DNA of 64,000 bases from Tritrichomonas musculus (GCA_039105265.1 JAPFFF010000010.1:3968001-4032000), one strand, 5' to 3'; positions 31,076-41,642 are shown, numbered from the stretch's first letter. The notes: generated by a model not told the origin, from the sequence alone. Numbers and translations are program-made.

Positions 31076-33046
31076 ATTGCTGGATCTAAAATTCAATATC
31101 GATGATGAAGTATCCTGATCAAATGTGAAATTATTACAATTAGAAAATTGATTATGTGAAAAATAATATGAATTAGTGAACATTTTTGACGCAGAAAATA
31201 AAGCTGATTTTGTATAAATGATTGAATCTGAAAAAACTCTTGAAAAACTAAATTGATTTGAATTAGAAAATGCTTCAGTTTTAGAAAATCTATTTGATTT
31301 TGTAAAAGTATTCGATATTGAAAATATATTTGACAAACTGAAATGGCATGTGTTTGAAAAAATGATAGTTTCAGAAAATTTGTCAGAAAAAGTGAAATGA
31401 TCTGAATTAGAAAATACTTGAGTCTTAGAAAATCTGTCAGAAAAACTGAATTGATTCGATTTAGTAAAAACATTCGATATTGAAAATATATTTGATAAAC
31501 TGAAATGGCATGTGTTTGAAAAAATGTTAGTATCAGAAAATCTGTCAGAAAAAGTGAAATGATCTGAATTAGAAAATGCTTGAGTCTTAGAAAATCTGTC
31601 AGAAAAACTGAATTGATTCGATTTAGTAAAAACATTTGATATTGAAAATATATTTGACAAACTGAAATGGTCTGTATTTGAAAAAATGTAAGTTTCAGAG
31701 AATTTTTCAGAAAAACTAAATTCATCAGATCCAGAAAATTCATTAGAAATACTGAATTGAACAGAATTACTGAAATACTCAGAAGATGTAAATTTTTTTG
31801 AAAATGTGAATTCACCACTATCTGAAAAGAAAAGAGAAGGACTGAAAAAATCAGGAACATCATAATCTCCTTCGCATTCACCAAGGTTTATTTGTGGAAA
31901 TATACTTAATTTTAAGTTATCTCCATAATTTAAATTGCAATTAATTGTTTTTATATCATCAACCTCTGTTATTGTATATTTATCTGAAAAACAATTGACA
32001 AGTGTTATAGTTCCTTTGTTGGTGAATGCTTGAGTTATTGAACACCTTTCTGCATATTCGTTTTGAAAGAAAAATGTATCAACAATATCAAACATATATT
32101 GCAAATATGCTGCTTTTTTAAAATCTTGACAAATTATGGCAGGAAGAGAAACGCCATTTGGATTCCCTCTAATATAATTCCCAACATAATTGCAATTTGA
32201 AAAATCAATTTTTCCATATAAAATAAAAGTTGTGCCATATTTGCATTCAATATTTGAAATTGTATTAAATTTGAATTCCCCGGATTGTATTTGACGAAAT
32301 TCGATTGATCCTGCAAATGTTGCAATAGTTTTTGTAATATTTAAATATTTTGTGGATGTAAAAGAGGAATGGATATCAAATTGTGCACCATATGTAATTT
32401 CATCATTGTATGTTGAATTATATCCAGATACATATGAAATAATTGTTTTTTCAGATGCTATTAGTAATTCACTGCCAAAACCCATTATTCGAGCTGCTGT
32501 ATAGTAGTGAGCAAAGCATTCATTAAAACAACAATATTGAATAATTGCTGATAATGCAAATTCAGTGGAATCGATATTTTCATTTCGATATTTGTATAAA
32601 GCACCAATATAACCTCCGCCACCATCTTTTGCCCTGCATTGATTGAAAAAAGTTCCATGAATCAATATTGAGCATTTTTGAAATACACATATTCCACCTC
32701 CAATATCTGAAATGCATTTTTCAAATATGCAATCAACAATAGTAATGTTGCCGAAAAGTGAATACTCAGTAAAATTCTGTGGAATTTGGAATTTTTTATA
32801 TAAGAGTTCTGTGTTTGAGGACTTTGCTATAAAAATTGAAGTGTTTAGATTGTATGTAAAAAAATTGTTAATTATGTTCATATTATAATTATTGAAATTT
32901 GAATAAATAATATTTGAAAATGAATGCGAAAAATAAGATTTAAAAACCGAAGTTTCCTTCTTTAAACTAAATTGTGGTATCGAGAATAAAGAAGACACTG
33001 ACAGAAGGTAATTTGTTCTCATTAAAATAATTGTAATATTTTGCAT
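31019..33046 (-). CDS. Pmp-like surface protein with FSxSxx hexapeptide repeats
   Basis: This is a 675-codon ORF with an ATG start. Residues about 1-380 have the look of a right-handed parallel beta-helix with GGGICVF and GGGGYIG motifs, short N-rich turns and Cys pairs (DCIFEKCISD), as in polymorphic-membrane-protein-like families of trichomonads. Residues about 400-640 consist of hexapeptides F[ST]x[ST]xx in about 40 copies, with a 54-residue higher-order unit. The in-frame C-terminus (KRTSCWLFVDQHQYFF) is probably artefactual, since the adjacent frame supplies a membrane helix and tail. The N-terminus is only weakly hydrophobic (IILM, YLLSVSSLF). Likely a cell-surface protein, possibly adhesive. 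Confidence 0.8.
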   Translation of the reverse strand: MQNITIILMRTNYLLSVSSLFSIPQFSLKKETSVFKSYFSHSFSNIIYSNFNNYNMNIINNFFTYNLNTSIFIAKSSNTELLYKKFQIPQNFTEYSLFGNITIVDCIFEKCISDIGGGICVFQKCSILIHGTFFNQCRAKDGGGGYIGALYKYRNENIDSTEFALSAIIQYCCFNECFAHYYTAARIMGFGSELLIASEKTIISYVSGYNSTYNDEITYGAQFDIHSSFTSTKYLNITKTIATFAGSIEFRQIQSGEFKFNTISNIECKYGTTFILYGKIDFSNCNYVGNYIRGNPNGVSLPAIICQDFKKAAYLQYMFDIVDTFFFQNEYAERCSITQAFTNKGTITLVNCFSDKYTITEVDDIKTINCNLNYGDNLKLSIFPQINLGECEGDYDVPDFFSPSLFFSDSGEFTFSKKFTSSEYFSNSVQFSISNEFSGSDEFSFSEKFSETYIFSNTDHFSLSNIFSISNVFTKSNQFSFSDRFSKTQAFSNSDHFTFSDRFSDTNIFSNTCHFSLSNIFSISNVFTKSNQFSFSDRFSKTQVFSNSDHFTFSDKFSETIIFSNTCHFSLSNIFSISNTFTKSNRFSKTEAFSNSNQFSFSRVFSDSIIYTKSALFSASKMFTNSYYFSHNQFSNCNNFTFDQDTSSSILNFRSSNLFKRTSCWLFVDQHQYFF
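31310..31700 (-). repeat. 162-bp higher-order tandem repeat inside the Pmp-like gene
   Basis: The segment GAAAATATATTTGA starts at 31320, 31482 and 31644, exactly 162 bp apart (54 codons, nine hexapeptides). Copies differ at few positions (for example TGGCATGTG versus TGGTCTGTA), so the higher-order unit has expanded recently over an 18-bp ancestral repeat. Confidence 0.8.
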
Positions 33047-33107
33047 TTGAATTTTATAATATAACGTTTAAACTTTTTCAATAACAATAGAAATTATCTT
33101 ATTATAA

Positions 33108-33172
33108 TAAAATGCCGTATAATTCGTTCAAGATATTTGATTTTTTTTCTCTCTCTTTAAAATGCCATATAA
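33108..33172 (+). promoter_or_regulatory. Paired ATGCC(G/A)TATAA motif, second location
   Basis: TAAAATGCCGTATAA at 33108-33122 and TAAAATGCCATATAA at 33158-33172, same order and orientation relative to the downstream ATG as the pair before the kinase at 3939, but 50 bp apart instead of 18. The second copy ends 3 bp before the ATG at 33176. Confidence 0.4.
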
Positions 33173-33175
33173 ATC

Positions 33176-33364
33176 ATGACAGATAATGAATTGAGTTCTT
33201 TGTGGGATAAAATACTTTTAATTTTTAAAATTTGTGGTATAAAAAATGAGGAATTCTTTATAGCACATACAACTTTTTCAGAAGAAAATAATCGTCCATT
33301 TTTTCGAGCTTTATTTTCCATAGAAAAGATTAAAAGTTCCTTGTATTTTTTATTGATTTCTTAA
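33176..33364 (+). pseudogene. 5' fragment of a kinase-family gene (N-terminal domain only)
   Basis: A 62-codon ORF with an ATG start: ELSSLWDKILLIFKICGIKN, then HTTFSEENNRPFFRALFSIE and IKSSLYFLL. A homologous stretch at 44466-44560 is followed there by coiled-coil and kinase-like pieces. I therefore read this as the surviving N-terminal domain of that gene type. The remainder is missing; the sequence after the stop shows no continuation. Confidence 0.45.
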
Positions 33365-34489
33365 TTTATGCCATTTAGAGAATATGTTAAAGGCGAAATA
33401 ATCGAAAATTTTCAAAAATGAGATTATTATTTGATTAATAATTCTTCTCAAAAATGGTTGATTTAGAGAATCAAATGGCTTGTTGGGCTTCCTAAATTGA
33501 TAAAATTTAGGATTTAATGGTTAAAATCAATATTAAATAAGAAAACAAATTTTTTTAAATTATTTTAAAGGAATAAAAAAAGCATGAATAGGGGGTCATG
33601 CTATTTTGTTTAAAAAATATTAATTTTAATTTCTCAAAAAGTTTATCTGGACCATATATACATACAAAAAGTTCTCTGTGCAGCAGCACTGTGCTAAAAA
33701 ATTACACCCATAAAAAATTCTTATATCCAATTAAAAATTATTTATTTTGGATTCATCTCAGATGTTTTTGGTTGAAAGTTCAATCTTTAAATTCATTAAT
33801 TGATGAATTTATTTTAATCGTTTAATATTGAAAAATGGATTGGCTATTTTGAATTCAATTTTAAAAAATATTTGATTATGTCTGAATAACTTGCATATTT
33901 GAATTGAGCGAGTAGTTTTTTGTTCTAAACTTAAACTCAAAAGCTGGACTGTATTTAACCTTTATTTGACCTCAACTACCGTCCGACTTTTGAGTTTAAG
34001 TTTACAATGATTTTTTTAAAAAAAATATTAAATGATACAAAACCTACATTTTGGGGTTTGTGATAAAATGAATATTTTTATTAAAACATATTCTTTTTCT
34101 ATTATGATAAAAATATTTTTTTTAATATGGTAATTGAAAATGAACACATTTAGTAGGAACTTTGAGAGGATTTTTTGCTCAAATGATGAATTTTCAATTG
34201 AAAGTTCATTCAAACGGTAACATGGAGATATGCTTATATTTACTGAATTCAATCCTTATCTACATATATATCAAGATTCATTGATAGAGGACGAGTTGAT
34301 ATAATTGATATCTTTGTCCTAAAATAGGTCAATATCTATTGATTGCATTTATAAAGAAAATATGGTTCAAAAAAGAGTCAATTGGATTAATAATTTTAGT
34401 TTTATTTAAAATGACCAATAACATATTACATTTTAAATTTTTGAATCAATTCCAAGCTGAGTCCTGCTGAATTTTGGAAGATGATTTGT
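33365..34489. other. Intergenic region with an imperfect inverted repeat
   Basis: No gene supported. AAACTTAAACTCAAAAG near 33926 is repeated inversely near 33990-34006 (CTTTTGAGTTTAAGTTT with one change), giving a hairpin of about 20 bp arms. ORFs at 33598-33825 (+) and 34028-34252 (-) are A/T-run translations with no domain, so I leave them out. Confidence 0.45.
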
Positions 34490-35101
34490 ACAGACGGTGG
34501 AATTAGAATGCTAGTCAGTAAAGAGCAGTCAAAAGAATTATCCTTCTTCATGCTGTCTCAGCTTCAATGCCGGCGATATTCTTCATTTATTATGGCGATG
34601 AAGTTGGTCAATTGAATGATTATTCAGGTGATACTAATGAGAAAGATACTCGTTATTTACTTTGTGGTAGCTTTGATTGGAATGTAATTAATAACATTGA
34701 CGATGATAAATCTCATCAATCAATGATTTTCAATGGAATCAAATCTATCATTGATGCCAGATTGAATTTCCCTGATTTCACTGAGAACATGAAAACTGTG
34801 ATGATTAATAGTTATTCACAGAATATTTATTATAATGAACAAGAAGCAGATGATAATATTAATTTAAAAGAGAAGGAAATAATGATTGATCACAGTATTC
34901 TGATTTACAAACGAATCAGGAAAGATGAAAAATTCCTCATTTTCATTTTTTAACTTTTGTGAATATAAAAAAAGAGTAAATATAAGGAAGAAAGATGTAA
35001 AAGGAAAATTCAGAGATTTAATTCATCATCAAACTTATGAACAAATAAATGAATTCGATATTGAAGGATATGGATTTCTTTGGCTTGAGCCAATTGATTA
35101 G
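34490..35101 (+). pseudogene. GH13 amylosucrase-like gene remnant (C-terminal part)
   Basis: The frame reads AVKRIILLHAVSASMPAIFF, then IYYGDEVGQLNDYSGDTNEK and DTRYLLCGSFDW. This is the conserved end of the GH13 catalytic barrel in amylosucrase/trehalose-synthase-like enzymes (IYxGDExGxLND, then DSRWLHR..DW). The ORF ends at 34953, but coding resemblance continues in another frame to 35101, ending YGFLWLEPID, like the C-terminal beta domain of the family. The catalytic nucleophile and acid/base region upstream are lost. Such enzymes are mainly bacterial, so the ancestor was probably acquired laterally. It is now a fragment with at least one frameshift. Confidence 0.7.
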
Positions 35102-35615
35102 ATATTAAAATAAAATATTTGATTAATAAAAAATATTTTATTTTTATTTCAAATAAATCAAATATTTTATTTTTTTTAAAGATTTTTTATTTATTTGAAA
35201 TAAAAATGAATCAATTTTAGGTACTTGACCTTTATTGTATATTAATTTATGATAGTTAAAAATGATCAAGAATTGTTCAAATAATGAACATCAATTCTTG
35301 TTAGCAGATCAATCGTTATTTAAATTATGTAATCGCACTCATGTAAAGAAAGAATGGCCGAATGATCACTTTGAAAATGAAATAAACATTAAATTTTGAT
35401 GAATTCAATAAAAGTCAAGAAGTGAATAATCTATTAAATATAAGGCTTGCAGATATTCCCAACTTTCAACCAATTTTAAATGCAGTAACTATTGATTCTG
35501 AACTACGGATGCATATATTAGTATCATAGTTTTTTTTTTTTTTTTTTTTTTTTTTCTCAATCAGTTATGTGAAATTTGAATTGCAGAATTTTTTGGGTTT
35601 CAATTTAAAACATAT
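35102..35615. other. Intergenic region with inverted AT repeat and possible decayed coding pieces
   Basis: 35105-35205 is an inverted repeat built from AAATATTTGATT / AATCAAATATTT and ATTTGAAATAAAAAT. Between 35270 and 35520 two frames give protein-like stretches (NNEHQFLLADQSLFKLCNRT; FNKSQEVNNLLNIRLADIPN) without a recognised family. A T-run of about 27 bases at 35529-35555 precedes the end of the giant kinase gene. Confidence 0.4.
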
Positions 35616-38600
35616 TTATTTATTATCATTAATGTAAATATCTTTCCCCAATCCTTCATAAAATAATTCCGTAATATTTGGTATGGGGTTTTTTGGTCTT
35701 GTTTTTTCTATATTAATTCGGCCGAACAAAATTCGATATGGAGGTTCATACAAGATTGAATTCATGATTTTCATAATTTCATCTATTTCATTAATAAATT
35801 CTTGTTTTATTTCATCGTTTTGAGTTGCAAAGTCGAACAAATCATTTATATTATCAAATACAATATCATTTGATTTTTCATTTTCCATTATTATTGAATT
35901 ATTTGCTTCAAATTTATTTAGATTTTTTTTAATATTCTTATGTTTGCTGAATGAAAGGTTTATGTTTGATAATATGATATCGTTTGTTTCTCTTTCTTTA
36001 TATTTCTTGTTGGTACTTATTTCTCCATTTTGTATATTCAGAATTGGTATTAATTCCTTTGGTAAATTAGGCTGGTTAATCATGTTAAATAAAGGATAAT
36101 TAAAAATAAAGTATTTAATATAATCAAATTTAATTTTGGTGCATTTTTTCGGAAATATAAATAAGAATTTATATGATTGATATTTGCTGATTTTGGGCAA
36201 AGACTTATAAAAATATTCTTTTGCAAGTTCTGTTTTTGATACTTCCAAATAATATTTTGTTAGTTTTAAATTTGTAAGGCACAGAATGAATGTTTTCGAT
36301 ATTTCTAATCTTTTATCATTATAAATTTCGTTATGAAATATCAGAGGAACATCTTGATGCTCAGACGCTCTTGTATAGAATTCAATTGATTCATTGATCT
36401 TCTTTTCATCTTCTTTGATTTTTCCTAAATTGTATTCTGCAAGAGCAAAACTGTGTTCAGATGCTCTCCTGTACATGTGCTCTATATCATTGATTTTATT
36501 TTGGAAAAACTGATTTAATATGCCATAATTATTCTGTGCAAACGGAAATTCAGCAAATGCAGATACCTTAATGTTTAGAAAAGCCTTTTCTATATCTTGA
36601 TTTTCATCAGTAATAAAAATTAATCCAAGCTCATTACAGGCATGATAACGATATTTATTTGATTTCAACTTTTTGAAAATTGCATTTTCAAAAGACAGAT
36701 TAATTACTAGATTATACTTATCAATTTGAATGCAATCAGATAAATATTGAATTGCTCTTTGAGTATTTGCGGGAACAATATCACCTGTAGAATATAATTT
36801 CCCTAAAATAAAAAGAGCCGTTGGGTTATTTAATTTAGCAGATAAAGAATAATTTTTTATTGCCAAAAAATAGTTTTTATCAACACCTAATCCATTCATA
36901 TAAATATTTCCCAATTTCAAAAATGCTTTTGAATTATTAGTTTTTGCTGATAGTTGATAATAATGGATAGCTTTAGTATAATCTACATCAACTCCTAATC
37001 CGTTTTCATATAGAATTCCAAGCTTCAGAAAAACTTCAACATTTTTATTCTGAATGGCAAGTTCATAATATTTCCTTGCCCTAACATAATCTTGTTTTAC
37101 TCCCAATCCTTTCTTATAAATTTTAGCCAACATCACAAAAGCATTAGAATAATTATGTTTTGCTGCTTTTTCATAATAATACTTTGCCTTGGGATAATCT
37201 ATTGCACCCAAAAGGCCTTTGAAATACATATCGCCCAAGTTTTTGCTAGCAATTGGATTGTCTGTTTTTTCAGCTAAAAGATAGTATTCCTTGGCTTTCT
37301 CATAATTTCTTATTTGAGGGCAATTTTCATATAAATCTCCTAGATTTATTAGAGCACTAATGCTTCCAAGTTGTTTGGCTAATTCATAATAATGTTTTGC
37401 TTTAAGGTAATCTTGTTTAACGCCTTCACCATATGAATACAGGTTCCCTAAAATTACTAATGAGTTGATGTTTTTTAATCTGGCACCATTTTCATAGTAT
37501 TCTATTGCTTTTTTGTAATCCTTCTTACCATTAATACCGTTTTTATAGATATTTCCTAGAGCATAAAAAGCACTAGGATTTTGTAAACTTGCTGATTTTT
37601 CATAATACTTTATTGCAATTGAAATATCTTGTTTTACTCCTTTTCCATTTAAATATAAATCACCTAAAGATGAGAAAGCATTTTTATAATTTGATCTTGC
37701 TGCCAATTCAAAATAATATTTAGCTTTTGAGTAATCATTATAAGCATATTTATCATTTGAATACAATAATCCTAAATTATAGGTAGCAAACATATTTTTT
37801 AATTGAAATGACCTTTCAAAATACTCTTTAGCTTTCTCATAATCAACTTTTCCAAGTTTACCATTATAATACAGAAATCCTAAATTAGACAGAGCCTGTG
37901 CATTATCTCCAGATCGTTCATAATATTCTTTTGCTTTTACATAATCAACTTCTCCAAGTTTTCCATAAAAATAGTAATTTCCTAAATTACACATAGCACT
38001 TGAATTTCCTTGTTTTGCAGCTAATTCATAGTATTCTTTTGCTTTGGAATAATTTTTCTCTAATCCATTTCCATTATAATAAAGATTTCCTAAACAATTT
38101 AAGGCATCTGAATTTTGTAATTTAGCTGATCGTTCATAATATTCCTTGGCTTTTTGTAGATCTTTAGGTATGTCTATGCCATCTTTGTACAAATCTCCCA
38201 TTTTTTTAAGTGCAAGTGGATTATCATATTCAACTGCTTTTTCAAAATATAGAATTGCTGTTTTTATATTCTTATCAACACCGTAGCCTTTCAGATACAT
38301 GTTTCCCAAACCGTACATTGAATATGAATTACCTTTTCTGGAAGAGCGTTCCAAATAATCTTTGGCTTTATTGTAATCTTTCGGAACGCTTTTTCCATTC
38401 AAATAAATATTTCCTAAATGGTTCAATGCTTCATCATTTTCTAATTCGGCAGCTAATTCGAAGTATTTTATCGCCTTCAAATAATCTTTTTCTGTCCCCA
38501 TTCCATCATTATAAATGTATCCCAAATATAAATTTGCCAATTTATTTCCGCATTTTACTGATTTTTCCATATATTCTCTTGCTTTTGCGTAGTTTATTTC

Positions 38601-41600
38601 GCCATCTCCATCCATATAAAAGCCACCCAATAGATATAATGCATTCAAATTATTTAATTTTTCTGCCTTTTCAAAATATTCTTTAGCTTTATGACGATCC
38701 TTTTTCACACTTAAACCTTTCCAATACATCTTTCCTAGGCTTAACATTGCATCAGAATTATTTAATTCTGCCGCTCTTTCACAATAGCTTTTAGCAATTT
38801 CAATATTTTGATTGGCATCATTACCAGTGAAAAACAATTCAGATAATCTAAATAAAGCATCAGAATTGTTTAAATCAGCAGATTTTTTATAATATTTTTT
38901 AGCCTTTAAATAATCTTGGGTGACGCCAAGTCCTTCTTCATATAGAATGCCAATGTATAAAAGAGCTTTAGAATTATTTTGTTGGGCTGATATTTCAAAA
39001 TATTCTTTTGCCTTAAGAACATCTTTTTTAACACCTCTTCCTTTTAAATAAAATTTTCCTATCTTAAAATAGCCATTTGAATCGTTTAATTCTGCAGATT
39101 GTTTATAGCATTCAAAAGCTCTTAAGTAATCTTTCTCTACGCCCAAACCTTTAGTGTATATCTTTCCTAAATTATTTAATGCTGATGGGTAATTATTTAA
39201 AGCAGCTATTTCAAATATTTCCCTTGCTCTATAATAATCTTTTGATATACCTATGCCATATAAATACACTATTCCGAGATTATATAAAGCTTCAATATTA
39301 TTTAAATCTGCAGATCTTTCAAAATAACTTTTTGCTATCAAATAATCTTTCTTCACCCCTATTCCTTCCAAATACAAATGACCTAATCTATTAAGTGCCA
39401 AATCATTATCGAATTCTGCTGATAAGTCATAATATTCTTTTGCTTTTAATAAACTTTTGTCAACTCCAAACCCTTCTTCATATAAGAGTCCTAAATTGTA
39501 TAAAGCCATGGAGTCGTTCAGTTGAGCAGCTTTTTCATATAGTTCTCTGGCTCTGTTATAGTTTTTATCAACTCCTTGTCCATTAACATAAAGATTTCCT
39601 AAACTAGTGATTCCTAAAGGAAAATTGTTTTGAGATGCTACTTCATAATACTTTTTGGCTTTTGTATAATCCGGTTTTCCAATCAAGCCCTTTTCATACA
39701 ACACTCCCAAATTATAAAAGGCAAGAATATTATTTAACTTGGCTGATTTTTCAAAATATGTTTCTGCTTTTTGATAATTTGGCTTGAAATATAGGCCGTA
39801 CCCATTCATATATAGAACTCCGAAATAAAACAAAAATGATGATTCTCCTTCATGCTGTTTTATTTCATATAACTTTTTGAACAAAATAATGTTTTCAAAC
39901 ATTTGTTGTAAATAGTTTGAACATTCTTGATCAATAACAAAACTTTCATGCAAAAAATGAACTAAGTTTAATTGACTTATATTCATCAAATTAAGATATT
40001 GTTCAAAATATAAAAATGAATTGACTTCTTCAATCAAATATCTTTGTATATCTGACGTTTTAATTCTTTCTTTTGGTTCAAGTTTCAGCATTAATTCAAA
40101 AAGAGTTTGAATATTTTGTGAACAATTGGAAAGCAATGGATATTGGCCTTTCTTTATCAATTCATAAAGATCAGAATTCTTTCTGAGATGCTTTTTTTCA
40201 AAAATATAATAAATAATTAAACCAAATGAAAAAATATCAGCAGAAAAAGAAATGGATTTGTTTTCTTGATCTTGTTCTGGAGCTTGATAATAGATAGAGC
40301 CAATATCATATGTTTGCTCTTCTACTTCTTCTTTTGATTCATTTGTATCTGATATTTTCCGAACAGTATCAAAGTCTGAAATATATGGAATAAAATTGTG
40401 ATCAATAAGGATGTTTGAAGGCTTTAAATCTCTATGTATCAGGGAATTGGAATGAAGGTAAGAAATACCTTGATAAATTCTATTGATTGCCATTGATTTA
40501 AATGCTTCATCAAATTGTTTATTGAATACAAATGAATCTAATGTGCCATTGCTCATATATTCATAAACGTATCCAATAACTTGTATTCCTTCTTTTATAA
40601 ATCCATAACATTTTGTTAAATGTATATTTGAGTACTGAGAACAAAAATCAATTTCATGCTGGATACTTTTTGTTATTACCTGGATGTTATTTATCATTTT
40701 TAGAGCAAATAAATAAAGAGTTGGAATGTGAACTGCTAAAAAAATTGTGCATTTCTCGTTAGTGAAAACAGTTTTAATTTTGACAAAATCTTTATCATTG
40801 AAATCTTTTATTTCATTATTGTCATTATTATTATTAAGTATTTCATTGTAAATACCTGTCAATGTTATTGGAACAGATACATAATTTGCATTTTGATATT
40901 GAAAAATAAAATTGTGTAATTTTTTATCGATTACATAGTCATTGTTAATTTGATCAAAATTGAAAAAATATGGATCAGCAAAAAAATCTGAAGGGTAAAA
41001 ATAACGTCTGATTAGATACCCAGCAATTGGAATGCTAGAAAATTTTATGAATTTGCTGAATTTATTAATGTTCAAAAAATTTGAAAGAAAGCACGAAGCT
41101 TCTTCTTTAACCTCTTCTATTATTTTCTTTGATATTTCATCATCATCATCAAAAACAAAATTACTTAAATTTAAAATCGAAATATTTTGTTCTTTTATTT
41201 GAGTATATATTTTCTTTAGCAGTTGAATATCAATTTGTTCTATGATTGTGTATTCTTTTTCAACACAAAATATTGCATCAACAGGATTTTGTATAAATAT
41301 TTGCATTTTATCTGTGATTTTTGCATTTATCTCTTGTTCTTTATCTTTATTTTTCATTTTTAATTCTTTATCCGACAAGTTATACTCAAAGTTTTTAGGT
41401 GATTGAGAAATATTTAAAGTAATAAATTTGAATTTAGATAAATAATCAAATAAGAATTCGTTGATTTCCTTATATTTTATCATATTTAACTGTTGATCAC
41501 TCTCATTTTGGTATTCTTGAATTGAAAAATAATTAAATTTGAATAAGTCATTTTGGTATAGATTTTTAATGAAATCATTTGAAATGTGATCAATTTCGCT

Positions 41601-41642
41601 ATTAAATTTCTCTGGTAAGTCTTTGAATGAATATTTTTCCAT
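35616..41642 (-). CDS. Giant Sel1-repeat protein kinase, 2008 aa
   Basis: An intact ORF of 2008 codons with an ATG start. Residues 1-280 form a non-repetitive helical N-terminal region with an acidic patch (DDDDE). Residues about 285-560 are a kinase domain: FALKMI (Lys 315), HRDLKPSN (403-410), DFD at 423-425 where DFG is normal, QAPEQ and ADIFSFGLIIYYIF. A glycine-rich loop is not visible. From about 620 to 1620 there are roughly 27 Sel1-like repeats of about 36 aa (AKEYYERSAKLNNSDALNNLGNLY type), then several weaker ones and an N/K-rich tail. The catalytic loop is intact, so activity is possible despite DFD. It probably acts as a very large alpha-solenoid scaffold. No lesions are seen over 6 kb. 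Confidence 0.92.
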   Translation of the reverse strand: MEKYSFKDLPEKFNSEIDHISNDFIKNLYQNDLFKFNYFSIQEYQNESDQQLNMIKYKEINEFLFDYLSKFKFITLNISQSPKNFEYNLSDKELKMKNKDKEQEINAKITDKMQIFIQNPVDAIFCVEKEYTIIEQIDIQLLKKIYTQIKEQNISILNLSNFVFDDDDEISKKIIEEVKEEASCFLSNFLNINKFSKFIKFSSIPIAGYLIRRYFYPSDFFADPYFFNFDQINNDYVIDKKLHNFIFQYQNANYVSVPITLTGIYNEILNNNNDNNEIKDFNDKDFVKIKTVFTNEKCTIFLAVHIPTLYLFALKMINNIQVITKSIQHEIDFCSQYSNIHLTKCYGFIKEGIQVIGYVYEYMSNGTLDSFVFNKQFDEAFKSMAINRIYQGISYLHSNSLIHRDLKPSNILIDHNFIPYISDFDTVRKISDTNESKEEVEEQTYDIGSIYYQAPEQDQENKSISFSADIFSFGLIIYYIFEKKHLRKNSDLYELIKKGQYPLLSNCSQNIQTLFELMLKLEPKERIKTSDIQRYLIEEVNSFLYFEQYLNLMNISQLNLVHFLHESFVIDQECSNYLQQMFENIILFKKLYEIKQHEGESSFLFYFGVLYMNGYGLYFKPNYQKAETYFEKSAKLNNILAFYNLGVLYEKGLIGKPDYTKAKKYYEVASQNNFPLGITSLGNLYVNGQGVDKNYNRARELYEKAAQLNDSMALYNLGLLYEEGFGVDKSLLKAKEYYDLSAEFDNDLALNRLGHLYLEGIGVKKDYLIAKSYFERSADLNNIEALYNLGIVYLYGIGISKDYYRAREIFEIAALNNYPSALNNLGKIYTKGLGVEKDYLRAFECYKQSAELNDSNGYFKIGKFYLKGRGVKKDVLKAKEYFEISAQQNNSKALLYIGILYEEGLGVTQDYLKAKKYYKKSADLNNSDALFRLSELFFTGNDANQNIEIAKSYCERAAELNNSDAMLSLGKMYWKGLSVKKDRHKAKEYFEKAEKLNNLNALYLLGGFYMDGDGEINYAKAREYMEKSVKCGNKLANLYLGYIYNDGMGTEKDYLKAIKYFELAAELENDEALNHLGNIYLNGKSVPKDYNKAKDYLERSSRKGNSYSMYGLGNMYLKGYGVDKNIKTAILYFEKAVEYDNPLALKKMGDLYKDGIDIPKDLQKAKEYYERSAKLQNSDALNCLGNLYYNGNGLEKNYSKAKEYYELAAKQGNSSAMCNLGNYYFYGKLGEVDYVKAKEYYERSGDNAQALSNLGFLYYNGKLGKVDYEKAKEYFERSFQLKNMFATYNLGLLYSNDKYAYNDYSKAKYYFELAARSNYKNAFSSLGDLYLNGKGVKQDISIAIKYYEKSASLQNPSAFYALGNIYKNGINGKKDYKKAIEYYENGARLKNINSLVILGNLYSYGEGVKQDYLKAKHYYELAKQLGSISALINLGDLYENCPQIRNYEKAKEYYLLAEKTDNPIASKNLGDMYFKGLLGAIDYPKAKYYYEKAAKHNYSNAFVMLAKIYKKGLGVKQDYVRARKYYELAIQNKNVEVFLKLGILYENGLGVDVDYTKAIHYYQLSAKTNNSKAFLKLGNIYMNGLGVDKNYFLAIKNYSLSAKLNNPTALFILGKLYSTGDIVPANTQRAIQYLSDCIQIDKYNLVINLSFENAIFKKLKSNKYRYHACNELGLIFITDENQDIEKAFLNIKVSAFAEFPFAQNNYGILNQFFQNKINDIEHMYRRASEHSFALAEYNLGKIKEDEKKINESIEFYTRASEHQDVPLIFHNEIYNDKRLEISKTFILCLTNLKLTKYYLEVSKTELAKEYFYKSLPKISKYQSYKFLFIFPKKCTKIKFDYIKYFIFNYPLFNMINQPNLPKELIPILNIQNGEISTNKKYKERETNDIILSNINLSFSKHKNIKKNLNKFEANNSIIMENEKSNDIVFDNINDLFDFATQNDEIKQEFINEIDEIMKIMNSILYEPPYRILFGRINIEKTRPKNPIPNITELFYEGLGKDIYINDNK

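Noticed and set aside
31093-31884. 263-codon minus ORF in the Pmp-like repeat region
   Set aside because: It is the alternate frame of the 18-bp repeats (FLTDFLRLKHFLIQ); the FSxSxx frame has a proper start and a non-repetitive domain upstream.
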